A stretch of DNA of 64,000 bases from Synechococcus sp. Cruz CV12-2-Slac-r (GCF_024346075.1 NZ_JAGQEK010000001.1:1-64000); one strand, 5' to 3'. Numbered from the stretch's first letter, positions 18,065 through 27,903 are shown. The notes: a model not told the origin generated them from the sequence alone. Numbers and translations: made by a program.

Positions 18065-19300
18065 ATGGTTAGCTCAACTGCCAAAAGCCTTGAAATTCAA
18101 TTCGATACGATCGAAAAAGCACTCCAGGCGATCCGGGAAGGGGCCTGCGTGGTGGTGGTAGACGATGAGAATCGTGAAAACGAAGGGGATTTGATCTGTG
18201 CTGCTCAATTTGCTACGCCGCAACAAATCAATTTCATGGCCACAGAAGCCCGGGGCTTGATTTGTATTGCAATGGAAGGCTCAAGGCTCGATGAACTCGA
18301 GTTGCCACTGATGGTGGACAACAACACAGATTCGAATCAAACCGCCTTCACTGTGAGCATCGATGCTGGCCCAGAGCAGGGAGTAAGCACTGGTATTTCT
18401 GCTGAGGATCGCGCCCGCACAATTCAAGTTGCCCTCAATCCCCATAGCCGCCCCCAAGACTTAAGAAGGCCAGGCCATGTGTTTCCGCTGCGGGCTAAAG
18501 CCGGAGGGGTGTTGAAACGCGCTGGCCATACAGAAGCAGCGATCGATTTGGCACGCCTTGCGGGTCTTTATCCCGCTGGGGTTATTTGCGAAATTCAAAA
18601 TGCCAATGGTTCAATGGCACGGTTGGAAGATTTACATAAATATGCTCAACAACATCAACTATGCCTAATCACGATTGCAGATTTAATAAGTTATCGGCTT
18701 AGCAATGAACGCTTCGTGGTGCGCGAAGCAGCAGCAAACTTACCCAGCCAATTTGGCCATTTTGAAGCCATTGGTTATCGCAATAGTCTCGATGGACAAG
18801 ATCATCTTGCAATTGTTAAAGGGAATCCAAAAGCCAGCAATAAACCTGTATTGGTTCGGGTTCATTCGGAATGCCTCACCGGCGATGCATTTGGCTCTTT
18901 ACGTTGCGACTGCAGGCCCCAACTGGAAGCCGCCTTACGCATGATCGAAGCAGAAGCTTGTGGTGTGGTGGTTTATCTACGCCAAGAAGGGCGCGGTATC
19001 GGCTTAATAAACAAACTGAAGGCATACTCCCTTCAAGATGGAGGCTTAGACACCGTTGAAGCAAATGAGAAACTTGGTTTTGCGGCAGATTTACGCAATT
19101 ACGGAGTTGGCGCTCAAATCCTTTTTGATTTAGGGGTGCATCGCCTGCGGCTAATCACCAATAACCCTCGAAAAATTGCAGGCCTTGGCGGCTACGGGCT
19201 TGAAGTGGTGGAACGCTGCCCCCTGGTGATAAATCCAGGGGAACATAACGCTGCTTATTTGAACACTAAGGCCGAAAAACTCGGCCATCTAATGGGTTGA
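18065..19300 (+). CDS. ribBA: Bifunctional DHBP synthase / GTP cyclohydrolase II
   Basis: Makes both precursors of riboflavin: 3,4-dihydroxy-2-butanone-4-phosphate from ribulose-5-phosphate and the pyrimidine from GTP. The N-terminal half (about 1-205) has [10 protein letters not shown] and [17 protein letters not shown], the RibB active-site loops. The C-terminal half has the zinc cysteines in [16 protein letters not shown] near 268-282 and RQEGRGIGL, of RibA. 411 residues covers both domains with no extra tail. Confidence 0.97.
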   Translation: MVSSTAKSLEIQFDTIEKALQAIREGACVVVVDDENRENEGDLICAAQFATPQQINFMATEARGLICIAMEGSRLDELELPLMVDNNTDSNQTAFTVSIDAGPEQGVSTGISAEDRARTIQVALNPHSRPQDLRRPGHVFPLRAKAGGVLKRAGHTEAAIDLARLAGLYPAGVICEIQNANGSMARLEDLHKYAQQHQLCLITIADLISYRLSNERFVVREAAANLPSQFGHFEAIGYRNSLDGQDHLAIVKGNPKASNKPVLVRVHSECLTGDAFGSLRCDCRPQLEAALRMIEAEACGVVVYLRQEGRGIGLINKLKAYSLQDGGLDTVEANEKLGFAADLRNYGVGAQILFDLGVHRLRLITNNPRKIAGLGGYGLEVVERCPLVINPGEHNAAYLNTKAEKLGHLMG

Positions 19301-19311
19301 ATTTCAGTTGT

Positions 19312-19749
19312 TTATTGGATGGTTACCTTATTGATGCGTGCACCATTTTTAATGGCGAGAACTACGTCAAGATTTCCAGTAACACCAAAAACTGTATGCA
19401 CACCATCAAGGTGAGGCTGGGCTCCATGGCAAAGGAAGAACTGGCTCCCGCCGGTGTTCTTTCCAGCGTGGGCCATTGAAAGACTGCCAGCTTGATGTTT
19501 TTTGCTGTTGATCTCGCAGTTAATTGTGTAGCCAGGGCCACCGGTGCCAGCTACCCCTTTTGCCCCTTCTCTGCTGTTGGGGCAACCCCCCTGGGCCATA
19601 AAACCATCAATAACCCGGTGGAAGGCAAGGCCGTCGTAGTAACCGTCATTTACCAACTTGACGAAATTAGCCACGGTTTGCGGTGCATCGGCGTCGAACA
19701 ACTCGATCTCAAGTTGGCCTGCATCTGTTTCCATCAAAGCCTTGGTCAT
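19312..19749 (-). CDS. Peptidyl-prolyl cis-trans isomerase, cyclophilin type
   Basis: Catalyses proline isomerisation during folding; no signal peptide, so cytoplasmic. The compact prokaryotic cyclophilin pattern is clear: [13 protein letters not shown] with the catalytic Arg, [25 protein letters not shown], and [10 protein letters not shown]. 145 residues from the ATG at 19747-19749; an ATG at 19764 is an alternative. The frame stays open for another 190 codons upstream, but that stretch is antisense to mtnP and is not part of this protein. Diverges from mtnP with about 30-45 bases between starts. Confidence 0.94.
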   Translation of the reverse strand: MTKALMETDAGQLEIELFDADAPQTVANFVKLVNDGYYDGLAFHRVIDGFMAQGGCPNSREGAKGVAGTGGPGYTINCEINSKKHQAGSLSMAHAGKNTGGSQFFLCHGAQPHLDGVHTVFGVTGNLDVVLAIKNGARINKVTIQ

Positions 19750-19793
19750 TGGAGTGGTTCCCATGTGGAATGGGTGAACCTTGGCACATCGAG

Positions 19794-20708
19794 ATGGCCC
19801 CTGCGAATCCAAATCAACCCCAACTGTCTGATGCCTTAATTGGTGTGCTTGGCGGCAGTGGTCTCTATGGGATGGAGGGCTTGAGTGATGTGGAAGAACT
19901 ACAGATCGAAACCCCCTTTGGCGCACCCTCCGACCTACTACTAAAAGGCCGCCTGGGAGCTGCACCTGTGGTTTTTCTGGCTCGCCATGGCCGCCACCAC
20001 AGTTTTTTGCCAACAGAAGTTCCCTACCGAGCCAATATCTGGGCAATGCGTTCTTTAGGAGTGCGCTGGATACTTTCCTGTTCCGCTGTGGGCTCATTGC
20101 AGGAGGCAGTGAAACCTCTGGATTTTGTGGTGCCGGATCAATTTCTAGATCGCACCCATCAACGACCCTGCAGTTTTTTTGGGGCAGGGGCAGTAGCCCA
20201 CGTATCACTGGCGGAACCCTTTTGTGCGGTTTTGTCAAAGCTGCTCTGCCAGGCCATCGAAGAGGTGTTGCCAGCAGATCGAAAATTACACAAAGGTGGC
20301 ACCTATCTCTGCATGGAGGGTCCGGCCTTTTCAACTAAAGCCGAATCAAATTTTTATCGCTCCTTGGGCTGTGATGTGATCGGAATGACAAACCACACAG
20401 AAGCACGATTAGCTCGAGAAGCTGAGATCGCTTACACCACCCTTGCAATGGTTACTGATTACGACTGCTGGCATCCAAACCACGACTCAGTAACGGTTGA
20501 GATGGTGATCGCCAATTTGAAGGCCAATGCCAGCCTTGCCCAAAAGGTGGTGCAGGCTGCAGCGGCACTCGTAGATCAGGAGCGGCCAAGCAGCGAAGCC
20601 CACAGCGCCTTGGCCTTTGCCCTAATGACAAACAAGGATCATGTGCCGGCTGAAACTCGCAAACGACTTGATCTATTCACAAGTAGCTACTGGGGGCCGT
20701 GCAACTGA
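19794..20708 (+). CDS. mtnP: S-methyl-5'-thioadenosine phosphorylase
   Basis: Phosphorolyses methylthioadenosine to adenine and methylthioribose-1-phosphate, salvaging the by-product of polyamine synthesis. Seen: [20 protein letters not shown], the substrate pocket [13 protein letters not shown], and [16 protein letters not shown], all PNP/MTAP type II. The ATG at 19794 gives 304 residues, the family size; the frame runs further upstream but that part is antisense to the cyclophilin. Its 3' end overlaps murQ (opposite strand) by 22 bases. Confidence 0.95.
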   Translation: MAPANPNQPQLSDALIGVLGGSGLYGMEGLSDVEELQIETPFGAPSDLLLKGRLGAAPVVFLARHGRHHSFLPTEVPYRANIWAMRSLGVRWILSCSAVGSLQEAVKPLDFVVPDQFLDRTHQRPCSFFGAGAVAHVSLAEPFCAVLSKLLCQAIEEVLPADRKLHKGGTYLCMEGPAFSTKAESNFYRSLGCDVIGMTNHTEARLAREAEIAYTTLAMVTDYDCWHPNHDSVTVEMVIANLKANASLAQKVVQAAAALVDQERPSSEAHSALAFALMTNKDHVPAETRKRLDLFTSSYWGPCN

Positions 20709-21613
20709 AAGCCGTTTACCTCTAAAGCGAGCCTCAAATTGCCCTGGGCTTTTTCTAGTAGTGCTATTGCTGAAGTTGCTGGCAACTGGGCTACACTCAT
20801 CAAAAGAGCAACCTTTACCGATCCGCCCCCCTGCTTTAGCAAAAGCAAACCTTGCTCGCGGTTTAGCCCCGCAAGGCTTGAAAGAATACGCAGGGCGCGA
20901 TCTTCCAGCTTGGTGTTGGTAACAGCTACATCCACCATGCTGTTGCCATAAACCTTGCCAAGGCGCACCATCACGCCGGTTGAAATGATGTTGAGGGCCA
21001 TCTTGGTGGCGGTACCCGCCTTAAGCCGTGTGGAACCAGTGAGCAATTCAGGGCCGGTGAGCAATCGGATATCGATATGACAAGGCATTTCCACCTGGCT
21101 GGTGGGAACGCAAGCCAATGCCACCGCTAGAGCATCAAGCTCCATGGCATAACTCAAGCCCCCATGCACATATGGAGTGGTGCCACCAGCAGCGATACCC
21201 ACCAGGGCATCATCCGCACTGAAATCTGATTTTTGCAAATCTGCCCTCCCCGCATCAAACAAATCCTCCAAACCTTCGGAACTGCGCAGTAACGCTGGAG
21301 CACCACCAGCTAATAGCCCTTGAACCATTTCTGGATCACTACAAAAAGTTGGCGGGCACTCAGCAGCATCCAAAACCCCCAATCGCCCTGATGTGCCTGC
21401 CCCTAGGTAAAAAAGACGCCCCCCATTTGCTAGACGTGCACCGATTGCCTCAATTGCTGCAGCAAGCTCTGGCACCGCCGCTTCAACCGCCTGTTGCGGC
21501 AATTTATCTTCGTTCGCAAATAGTTGTGCCAACTGCAGCGAGCTCAGTTGATCAAGATTTTCACTGGCCCTATTTATCTGTTCCGTTAACAAATAACCGC
21601 GATCAACATTCAC
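20687..21613 (-). CDS. murQ: N-acetylmuramic acid 6-phosphate etherase
   Basis: Cuts the lactyl ether of MurNAc-6-P to give GlcNAc-6-P, part of cell-wall recycling. The SIS-domain loop GAGTSGRLGVLDAAECPPTF is near residue 70-90 with the catalytic Glu, and LLTGSTRLKAGTATKMALN is the second family signature. 308 residues is normal. Last gene of the run dnaK-dnaJ-DUF3110-murQ: its start overlaps the end of the DUF3110 gene by four bases. No sugar PTS or amgK gene is seen nearby. Confidence 0.95.
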   Translation of the reverse strand: MNVDRGYLLTEQINRASENLDQLSSLQLAQLFANEDKLPQQAVEAAVPELAAAIEAIGARLANGGRLFYLGAGTSGRLGVLDAAECPPTFCSDPEMVQGLLAGGAPALLRSSEGLEDLFDAGRADLQKSDFSADDALVGIAAGGTTPYVHGGLSYAMELDALAVALACVPTSQVEMPCHIDIRLLTGPELLTGSTRLKAGTATKMALNIISTGVMVRLGKVYGNSMVDVAVTNTKLEDRALRILSSLAGLNREQGLLLLKQGGGSVKVALLMSVAQLPATSAIALLEKAQGNLRLALEVNGFQLHGPQ

Positions 21614-22011
21614 AACAAACCCTCCAAAGAGCGGCGAAACGCCTCAAGGTCTGCCTCTTCTGATGTTGTTTCGAGCTGTTCTTTCCAGCTGTCGGTGGAA
21701 AGATTTTGCTCAGGTGGAGCTAACAGCAAGCGATCTTCAGCAGATTGCGGCATAAAACCTGATGGCACGAAGCGGGCTTCATATCCGGCCTGGCTGCAAA
21801 AAATTTCCACCTCTTCCCTTAGAAGCATCTCAACGCTGGCGCATGGGAAATCCTGGGCTTCCAGCAGGCCTGCATAGCGTTCAGCATCGTCTTGATTGGC
21901 AAAAAGCAACACAACAGTGCGGCCATTCAATTCAAGGGAATGGATCCCTTCTGCATCGCTGCCGGCATCAAACAGCAGCACATGAACTCGTTCGCTCAAC
22001 TTATCCCCCAC
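21610..22011 (-). CDS. DUF3110 family protein
   Basis: Cyanobacterial and plant-plastid family of unknown function. The recognisable core is VHVLLFDAGSDAEGIHSLE, then VVLLFANQDDAERYAGLLEAQDFP (shown in parts) and FCSQAGYEARFVPSG, a ferredoxin-like alpha/beta pattern. The C-terminal 40 residues are acidic and variable. Lies 9 bases after the stop of the DnaJ gene and overlaps murQ by four bases, so part of the chaperone operon. Confidence 0.85.
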   Translation of the reverse strand: MGDKLSERVHVLLFDAGSDAEGIHSLELNGRTVVLLFANQDDAERYAGLLEAQDFPCASVEMLLREEVEIFCSQAGYEARFVPSGFMPQSAEDRLLLAPPEQNLSTDSWKEQLETTSEEADLEAFRRSLEGLL

Positions 22012-22020
22012 GCAGAACAG

Positions 22021-22869
22021 TCATTCTTCCAGCAATTCCGCCAAGCGCCGATATAAGGCAACTTCTGCATCACTACAAATTTCAGGCACCACCAACCTCA
22101 CCTCAACGATCTGATCGCCACTACGGCCGTGGCGCTCTAGGCCACGGCCCCGCAAACGCAGCAGTTGCCCACTGGAAGTGCCAGGTGGCACCCTCAGCCG
22201 CACTGGCCCCTCAAGGGTGGGAACCACCGCCTGCACCCCTAAAGCACCTTGAGGTGCCGGCAGATCTAAGCGATAAAGCACCCTCAAACCATCAATTCGG
22301 AGATCATCGGCAGTGCGAACCTGCAACAACAAAAAGTGATCGCCGCCACCTGGAGCAACCCCTTCCAGCCTTAAACGCCAGCCATCGCCCGCCTCAGGGG
22401 GGGTTTGCACTTCAAGCGTTAAGCCATCGGGCAAGGAAACCTGCACCGTGCTGCCCTCTAGGGCCTGATTGGGCGAAAGTTTCACGATGCTTTCGAAATC
22501 CCCCTGAACCTGAACGGGGGCAGGGGGAGGTGGCGGGGTTGTAGCGGGCCAAGCAGCTGGCTCCGGTGCATATTTTTTACCAAATAAAGCAGCTAAGTAC
22601 TCATCAAATTCTGGAAATCCGGCGGCAAACCGATCTTCTTCTTCGCTGGGCTCAGACGTTTCCCAGGCCTGACGGCGGCGGGGGTCAGTTAATACCGCGT
22701 AGGCCTCGTTTATGCGTTTAAAACGCTCCTCCGCAATTGGGTCGTTTGCATTTAGATCAGGGTGCCAACGGCGAGCTAAGCGGCGAAAAGCCTGCTTTAG
22801 CGCCTGCTGATTAGCGCCGGGCTCTACACCTAAAGCAGCCCAGTGGTCTTGCGGGTTTGGAGCAACCAT
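22021..22869 (-). CDS. DnaJ-class co-chaperone without zinc finger (CbpA-like)
   Basis: Stimulates the ATPase of its partner DnaK. The J domain occupies about residues 5-70 with HPD near residue 33 (RWHPDLN). No CxxCxGxG zinc repeats follow; two beta-rich DnaJ C-terminal domains do, with QLLRLRGRGL near the end. A TTG at 22881 overlaps the dnaK stop, but the ATG at 22867-22869 sits 8 bases after that stop and gives 282 residues. Direct linkage to dnaK argues that the two work as a pair. Confidence 0.9.
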   Translation of the reverse strand: MVAPNPQDHWAALGVEPGANQQALKQAFRRLARRWHPDLNANDPIAEERFKRINEAYAVLTDPRRRQAWETSEPSEEEDRFAAGFPEFDEYLAALFGKKYAPEPAAWPATTPPPPPAPVQVQGDFESIVKLSPNQALEGSTVQVSLPDGLTLEVQTPPEAGDGWRLRLEGVAPGGGDHFLLLQVRTADDLRIDGLRVLYRLDLPAPQGALGVQAVVPTLEGPVRLRVPPGTSSGQLLRLRGRGLERHGRSGDQIVEVRLVVPEICSDAEVALYRRLAELLEE

Positions 22870-22877
22870 CACCGGCC

Positions 22878-24833
22878 TCAATAGCGCCCCCAGGGATCAT
22901 CAGGGCGCTTGCCACCTCGATCCCAATCATCCCAATCGTCGTCTGCAAATAATTCATCTTTAAGGGAACCCAAAGTGCTGCGAATGCCCTGGAATGGCCC
23001 GGCAGGTTCCGCCTCACGACGTTCCGAGCTAAGGCGCCGATTGAGGCCATATAAAGCCTCTTCCAATGAACTCATTAATAGATCCAACTCACGCTCATCG
23101 AGCTGATCAACACCCTCCCTTAAATCGCGCAGAGCACCCTCAACGCTGCGTTGTTGCCGCTCAGCTCCGTAAGGGCCAAGTTCTAGGGAAGCATCCCGTA
23201 AGCGGCGTTCCGCTTGGGCGATCAGGGTTTCAGCTCGATTACGACGATCCACCTCCAAACGGCGACGGCGATCATCAATAGCTTTACTGGCCGCTTCGGC
23301 AAGAAGTAGATCAATTTCTTGCTGGCTGAGGTTTGAGCTGCCCTGCACCGTGACGCTTTGACGCCTGCCGGTGGTGCGATCGGTGGCGGAAACCTGCAGG
23401 ATTCCATTGGCATCAACATCGAAAGCAACCTGCACCTGGGGCACTCCCCTTGGGGCTGGGGGTATGCCGGCAAGACGAAAACGTCCGAGTGATTTGTTAT
23501 CGCTTCCCATTTGGCGCTCCCCCTGCAAAACATGAATATCAACGGAGGATTGATTTATTTCTGAAGTGCTAAAAACATCAGAGCGCCTAACCGGAATAGG
23601 GGTATTTCGGGGGATGATCACCTTCATTACGCCTCCGATGGTTTCAAGACCCACCGAAAGCGGAGTTACATCATTGAGCATCAAATCTCGGAGTTCACCA
23701 GTGAGGATTCCGGCCTGCACAGCAGCGCCAATCGCCACCACCTCATCTGGATTCACATTCTGACTCGGTTCTTTTGGAATCAAAGTACGCACTAGTTGTT
23801 GCACCATCGGCATCCGGCTACCTCCACCTACAAGCACAACTTCGTTGATATCTTCAGGTGCTAACCCCGCGTCTTGCAGCGCCTCTTGCACAGGCTTCAA
23901 CAAGCGATCAAGCAGGTCGGTGCAAAGCGATTCAAAGGTGGGTCTATCTAAATTGATTTCTAAATGCAAGGGGCCATCGGCGGAAGTAGCAATAAAGGGG
24001 AGCGAAATCTGGGTTTGCTGAGTACCAGAAAGTTCTTGTTTAGCTTTTTCAGACACCTCTAAAAGGCGTTGAAGAGCTTGGCGATCCCGCCGTAAATCAA
24101 TCTGGTTGGTTTTGTAGAAAGCATCAGCTAACCAATCAACAATGCGTTGATCAAAGTCGTTACCACCCAATTGAGTGTCGCCACTCGTTGATTTCACATC
24201 AAACACACCATTTGCAATCCGCAATACAGATACGTCAAAGGTGCCGCCGCCAAGATCAAATACCAAAACCGTTTGGGAACGGCTGCGATCAAAGCCGTAG
24301 GCAAGGGCCGCTGCGGTGGGTTCGTTCAAAATCCGCTCAACGTTTAATCCCGCCAGGCGGCCGGCATCTCTTGTGGCCTGGCGTTGGGCATCATCAAAAT
24401 ATGCAGGCACAGTAATAACGGCTGCCTCAACCGTTTCCCCCAGATAGCTGCTGGCATCGTCTACCAATTTGCGCAGCAAACAAGCCACCAATTCCTCAGG
24501 GGCAAATTCCCGCTCCATACCTGGGCAAACCACCCGTACTTGCCCTTGATCGTTGGCTCTTACGGTGTAAGCAACAGCCTGGCTGGCATCGTCTAGTTCA
24601 TCCCACAAACGACCAATTAAGCGCTTCAAATTGCTGAAACTGTTGCGCGGATTCAGCACCAATTGGCGGCGAGCGGCCTGTCCCACCAGCAGCTCCCTTT
24701 CACGGTTGAAACCCACCACAGAAGGAGTGGTTCTCATCCCTTCAGCATTTGCTACTACAACAGGACGACCTCCCTCCAATACTGAGAGCACCGAGTTGGT
24801 GGTGCCGAGGTCGATGCCAACGATCCTCCCCAT
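22878..24833 (-). CDS. dnaK: Molecular chaperone DnaK (Hsp70)
   Basis: ATP-dependent folding chaperone. The nucleotide-binding domain begins GRIVGIDLGTTNS and includes VITVPAYFDDAQRQATRDAG, NEPTAAALAYG, DLGGGTFDVS and VGGGSRMPMVQ. The substrate domain follows near residue 385 (DVTPLSVGLETIGG). The C-terminal lid is basic and lacks the EEVD-like or glycine-rich tail of E. coli DnaK, ending in a short acidic-aromatic tract. Cyanobacteria carry three DnaK paralogues; the N-terminus seems closest to the DnaK1 type, from memory. Divergent from pstS across about 115 bases; no CIRCE repeat there. Confidence 0.95.
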   Translation of the reverse strand: MGRIVGIDLGTTNSVLSVLEGGRPVVVANAEGMRTTPSVVGFNRERELLVGQAARRQLVLNPRNSFSNLKRLIGRLWDELDDASQAVAYTVRANDQGQVRVVCPGMEREFAPEELVACLLRKLVDDASSYLGETVEAAVITVPAYFDDAQRQATRDAGRLAGLNVERILNEPTAAALAYGFDRSRSQTVLVFDLGGGTFDVSVLRIANGVFDVKSTSGDTQLGGNDFDQRIVDWLADAFYKTNQIDLRRDRQALQRLLEVSEKAKQELSGTQQTQISLPFIATSADGPLHLEINLDRPTFESLCTDLLDRLLKPVQEALQDAGLAPEDINEVVLVGGGSRMPMVQQLVRTLIPKEPSQNVNPDEVVAIGAAVQAGILTGELRDLMLNDVTPLSVGLETIGGVMKVIIPRNTPIPVRRSDVFSTSEINQSSVDIHVLQGERQMGSDNKSLGRFRLAGIPPAPRGVPQVQVAFDVDANGILQVSATDRTTGRRQSVTVQGSSNLSQQEIDLLLAEAASKAIDDRRRRLEVDRRNRAETLIAQAERRLRDASLELGPYGAERQQRSVEGALRDLREGVDQLDERELDLLMSSLEEALYGLNRRLSSERREAEPAGPFQGIRSTLGSLKDELFADDDWDDWDRGGKRPDDPWGRY

Positions 24834-24949
24834 GGACCTGAGCGAATGTTTTCACGCTAACGGGCCATCGCAGTTGAGTCAGCCCCTAATGACATAATCC
24901 AGTCTTAAGAAATTGCACTTAAAAATTGAAAAGAACAAATTTTGGTTCC

Positions 24950-25938
24950 ATGCCCGTCGCCAAGAAAGCCATTGCTGTTAGTGCCATTGCGGCCCTTAGC
25001 ACTGCAACTCTCCTGCCTCTAATTGCTCAAACCACCATCAGTGGTGCCGGCGCAACCTTCCCAGCTCCGATTTATCAGCGCTGGTTTGCGGATTTCGCAA
25101 ACACAAAGGGTGGTGGTCAAGTTAATTATCAAAGTGTCGGCTCAGGCGCGGGCGTTCGTCAGTTTGTTGCTGGAACCGTTGATTTCGGTGCAACAGACGA
25201 GCCCATCAAGGCGGCTGAAGCTGCCAAGGTTGATCGCGGTGTAGTTCAAATTCCAATGGTTGGAGGCTCCATCGCCGTTGCTTACAACAAGCCTGGTTGT
25301 GATCTGAAGCTCACCCAGAAGCAAGTTGTAGATATTTTCCTTGGCACAATTAATGATTGGAAGCAACTGAAGTGCGCTCCAGGACCTATTTCTGTAGCCC
25401 ACCGTTCAGACGGTTCAGGTACCACATTGCATTCACAAATAGCCTTTCAAACTTTTCACCTGAGTGGAAGAGCAAGGTTGGCGAAGGCAAGAGTGTTCAG
25501 TGGCCAGTTGGTATTGGCGGCAAGGGTAACGAAGGCGTTTCCGGTGTTATCCAGCAGACACCAGGTTCAATCGGTTACTTAAATCAGTCTTATGTACGCG
25601 GAGTTATCAAAGCTGCCGCCATTCAAAATAAAGCTGGCAAGTTTGTAAAACCAACAGCTCTTTCTGGAGCTGCCGGTTTAGACAACATCAAGCTTGATGC
25701 GATGAACGCCGGGGAAGATCCAAATCCAGCAGGTGTTAAGAGCTATCCAATTGTTACTCTCACTTGGATTCTTGCCTACAAAACAGGTAACGGCGAAAAA
25801 GCAGACGATATTCAAAAAGCTCTTAATTATGCATTGAGCCCAAATGCTCAAAAGCTTGCAGACGATTTGGGTTATGTGCCCCTTGAAGGCGGAATTTTGG
25901 CGAAAGCCAAAGCTGCAGTTAAACAGATTGGTAAGTGA
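24950..25938 (+). pseudogene. pstS: Phosphate-binding protein PstS, broken by a 1-base deletion
   Basis: Periplasmic phosphate receptor of the Pst importer. A signal peptide (KKAIAVSAIAALSTATLL) is followed by TISGAGATFPAPIYQRW, NYQSVGSGAGVRQF, DFGATDEPI and HRSDGSGTT. At 25427-25429 the frame shifts: ACC ACA TT|GCA needs one more T to read T-T-F-A-F-T-N-S-L. The remainder, NFSPEWKSKVGEG through QTPGSIGYLNQ to the end at 25938, continues in another frame. Repair would give 329 residues. Unrepaired, translation stops at 25582 with a scrambled tail. No slippery heptamer is visible, so either a real inactivating mutation or a sequencing error. ATG 24950 preferred over TTG 24926. Confidence 0.9.
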
Positions 25939-25960
25939 TCTAGTTTAACTTGATTATTTT

Positions 25961-25983
25961 GGGGCGGATTCCCGCCCCTTTTT
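25961..25983 (+). terminator. Terminator-like hairpin between pstS and pstC
   Basis: GGGGCGG and CCGCCCC form a 7 bp GC stem around the loop ATTC, followed by TTTTT. It lies 22 bases after the pstS stop and 43 before pstC. Inference: partial termination or 3'-end protection would give more pstS message than pstCAB, a common pattern for binding-protein genes. Confidence 0.8.
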
Positions 25984-26026
25984 AATGATTCATCAGCATC
26001 ATTGTAAAAGTTCCCTACTTTGAATT

Positions 26027-26983
26027 ATGGAAGCAACCCGCAGAGACCTGCTCTACACGCTTCGCCACAGGCCAGCAAGTGACAAGTTAGTTGACAACGG
26101 CTTTCGTTCTCTGGTTACTGCGCTCGCTGCTCTAGTAGGGATTGTTTTATTAGCTATTTTTCTAGTTGTTTTTTGGGAAGCCCGCGAAGCAATTCACTTG
26201 TTTGGCCTTAATTTTATTACTAGCACCACTTGGAATCCAGTTGAAGAAAAATTCGGAGCATTCACTGCAATTTATGGAACGATATTAACTTCAGTGCTCG
26301 CTTTGCTACTTGCGGTTCCTTTAGGGGTTGGCACAGCAATATTTTTAACTGAAAATTTTATTCATCAAAAATATAGAACTATTATTTCAAATATGGTTGA
26401 ATTGCTTGCTGCAATTCCATCTGTTGTTTTGGGATTGTGGGCAATTTTTGTGCTAGAGCCCACGATTAGGCCAGTTTTAAACGTAATTCACAATAAACTT
26501 GGCTTTATTCCAATCTTCAGTACACCGGCTAACGGCCCAGGATTTATGCCCGCCGTGTTGATTTTAGTAGTGATGCTTTTACCGATCATCACTGCTATTT
26601 CCAGGGATTGTTTAAATCAAGTACCCCCTGATCTGCGCCAAGCTGCCTACGGAATTGGCGCAACTCGCTGGACATCTATTTTTCAAGTTATTTTGCCAGC
26701 AGCCATTTCTGGAATAATCGGCGGCATAATGCTCGCTCTCGGTAGAGCGATGGGTGAAACAATGGCAGTAACAATGATCATTGGCAATTCAACTTCATTT
26801 AACCTTTCCTGGTTCGCACCCGGCAACACAATTGCAGCTCTACTAGCAAATCAATTTGGTGAGGCGGATGGCATTCAAGTATCTGCCTTGATGTATGCCG
26901 CATTAGTGTTGATGATTATTACATTTATTGTGAATGTGTTGGCGCAATGGATCGTTAAGCGTCTCAGCCTTAAATATGATTGA
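26027..26983 (+). CDS. pstC: Phosphate ABC transporter permease PstC
   Basis: One of two permease subunits forming the phosphate channel in the inner membrane. 318 residues with about six membrane helices. LDRAAYGIGATRW-like coupling loop (here LRQAAYGIGATRWTS) and ALGRAMGETMAVTM are the EAA motif and the charged helix residues required in PstC. An N-terminal cytoplasmic stretch of about 30 residues precedes the first helix. First gene after the intergenic hairpin; pstA follows after 26 bases. Confidence 0.95.
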   Translation: MEATRRDLLYTLRHRPASDKLVDNGFRSLVTALAALVGIVLLAIFLVVFWEAREAIHLFGLNFITSTTWNPVEEKFGAFTAIYGTILTSVLALLLAVPLGVGTAIFLTENFIHQKYRTIISNMVELLAAIPSVVLGLWAIFVLEPTIRPVLNVIHNKLGFIPIFSTPANGPGFMPAVLILVVMLLPIITAISRDCLNQVPPDLRQAAYGIGATRWTSIFQVILPAAISGIIGGIMLALGRAMGETMAVTMIIGNSTSFNLSWFAPGNTIAALLANQFGEADGIQVSALMYAALVLMIITFIVNVLAQWIVKRLSLKYD

Positions 26984-27009
26984 ATTAAATCTTCTAACTA
27001 ATTAAAATC

Positions 27010-27903
27010 ATGACATTCTCCTCCCCAAACTTCAGCACCACATCCCTGCACCGCAAGCCTGGATTACTTCGTAATCGTGCAAATGCTGCCATGACTGCTG
27101 TGGCCGCTACCTTTGCCACAATTGCAGTTCTACCGCTGATATTTGTGATTGCTTATGTGCTTATTAAAGGAATTACAGTTTTATCTCCCTCAATATTTTT
27201 TGAATTACCTCCTCCCCCAGGTTTAGATGGCGGTGGCATAGGTAATGCTTTGATTGGTACCCTTGTGGTTACGCTCATATCGTGTGTTTTTGCTGTTCCC
27301 GTGGGTGTTGGAGGTGGTATCTACCTTGCAGAATTCTCCCAGGGAAATAAATTTGCAGAATTTGTAAGGTTTGGCACAAATGTATTAGCGGGAGTTCCTT
27401 CGATTATTGCTGGTGTATTTATATACGGATTAGTTGTTTCCACAAGAGTATTATTTGGTAATAGTTATTCAGCAGTAGCGGGCGGGCTCGCCTTAGCTGT
27501 ATTGATGTTACCAACTATTATTAAAACAACAGATGAGGGATTGAAACTTGTACCTCAAGAGTTGCGTTGGGGTGCTTTAGGTGTAGGTGCCTCAACTTTC
27601 GTAACCACTATGAAAGTGGTGTTGCCTGCAGCAGTGGCACCAATAGCCACAGGGGTGGTTCTTGCAATTGCGAGATCAGCAGGTGAAACAGCTCCATTGA
27701 TCTTCACTGCTCTGTTTTCACCTTTTTGGCCAGAGGGGATCTTTAAACCCTTAGCAACAATGTCTGTATTGATATTCAATTTTGCAATTATGCCCTACGA
27801 GGCTCAGATCACCCTGGCCTGGGCTGCTTCATTTGTTTTGGTGGTAATGATTTTGGGAATGAACATATTTGCTCGTTGGATCTCTGGCTTTGCCCAGCGT
27901 TAA
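27010..27903 (+). CDS. pstA: Phosphate ABC transporter permease PstA
   Basis: Second permease subunit, pairing with PstC. 297 residues, six predicted helices. Seen: the periplasmic FELPPPPGLDGGGIGNALIGT segment (in parts), AVPVGVGGGIYLAEF, and the coupling motif LRWGALGVGASTF followed by IARSAGETAPLIFTALF, all PstA signatures. Sits 26 bases after pstC and 45 before pstB in a clear operon. Confidence 0.95.
   Translation: MTFSSPNFSTTSLHRKPGLLRNRANAAMTAVAATFATIAVLPLIFVIAYVLIKGITVLSPSIFFELPPPPGLDGGGIGNALIGTLVVTLISCVFAVPVGVGGGIYLAEFSQGNKFAEFVRFGTNVLAGVPSIIAGVFIYGLVVSTRVLFGNSYSAVAGGLALAVLMLPTIIKTTDEGLKLVPQELRWGALGVGASTFVTTMKVVLPAAVAPIATGVVLAIARSAGETAPLIFTALFSPFWPEGIFKPLATMSVLIFNFAIMPYEAQITLAWAASFVLVVMILGMNIFARWISGFAQR

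Noticed and set aside
19750-20334. Long minus-strand frame extending the cyclophilin by about 195 residues
   Set aside because: It is fully antisense to mtnP, has no domain character, and the cyclophilin has a natural start at 19749.
21762-22544. Plus-strand open frame of 260 codons opposite dnaJ and DUF3110
   Set aside because: His/Pro/Arg-rich shadow of two recognised minus-strand genes.
24834-24949. Search for a CIRCE element before dnaK and a PHO box before pstS
   Set aside because: No TTAGCACTC-N9-GAGTGCTAA repeat is present. Two CTTAA-like units before pstS are 14 bases apart, not the 11 expected for a cyanobacterial PHO box.
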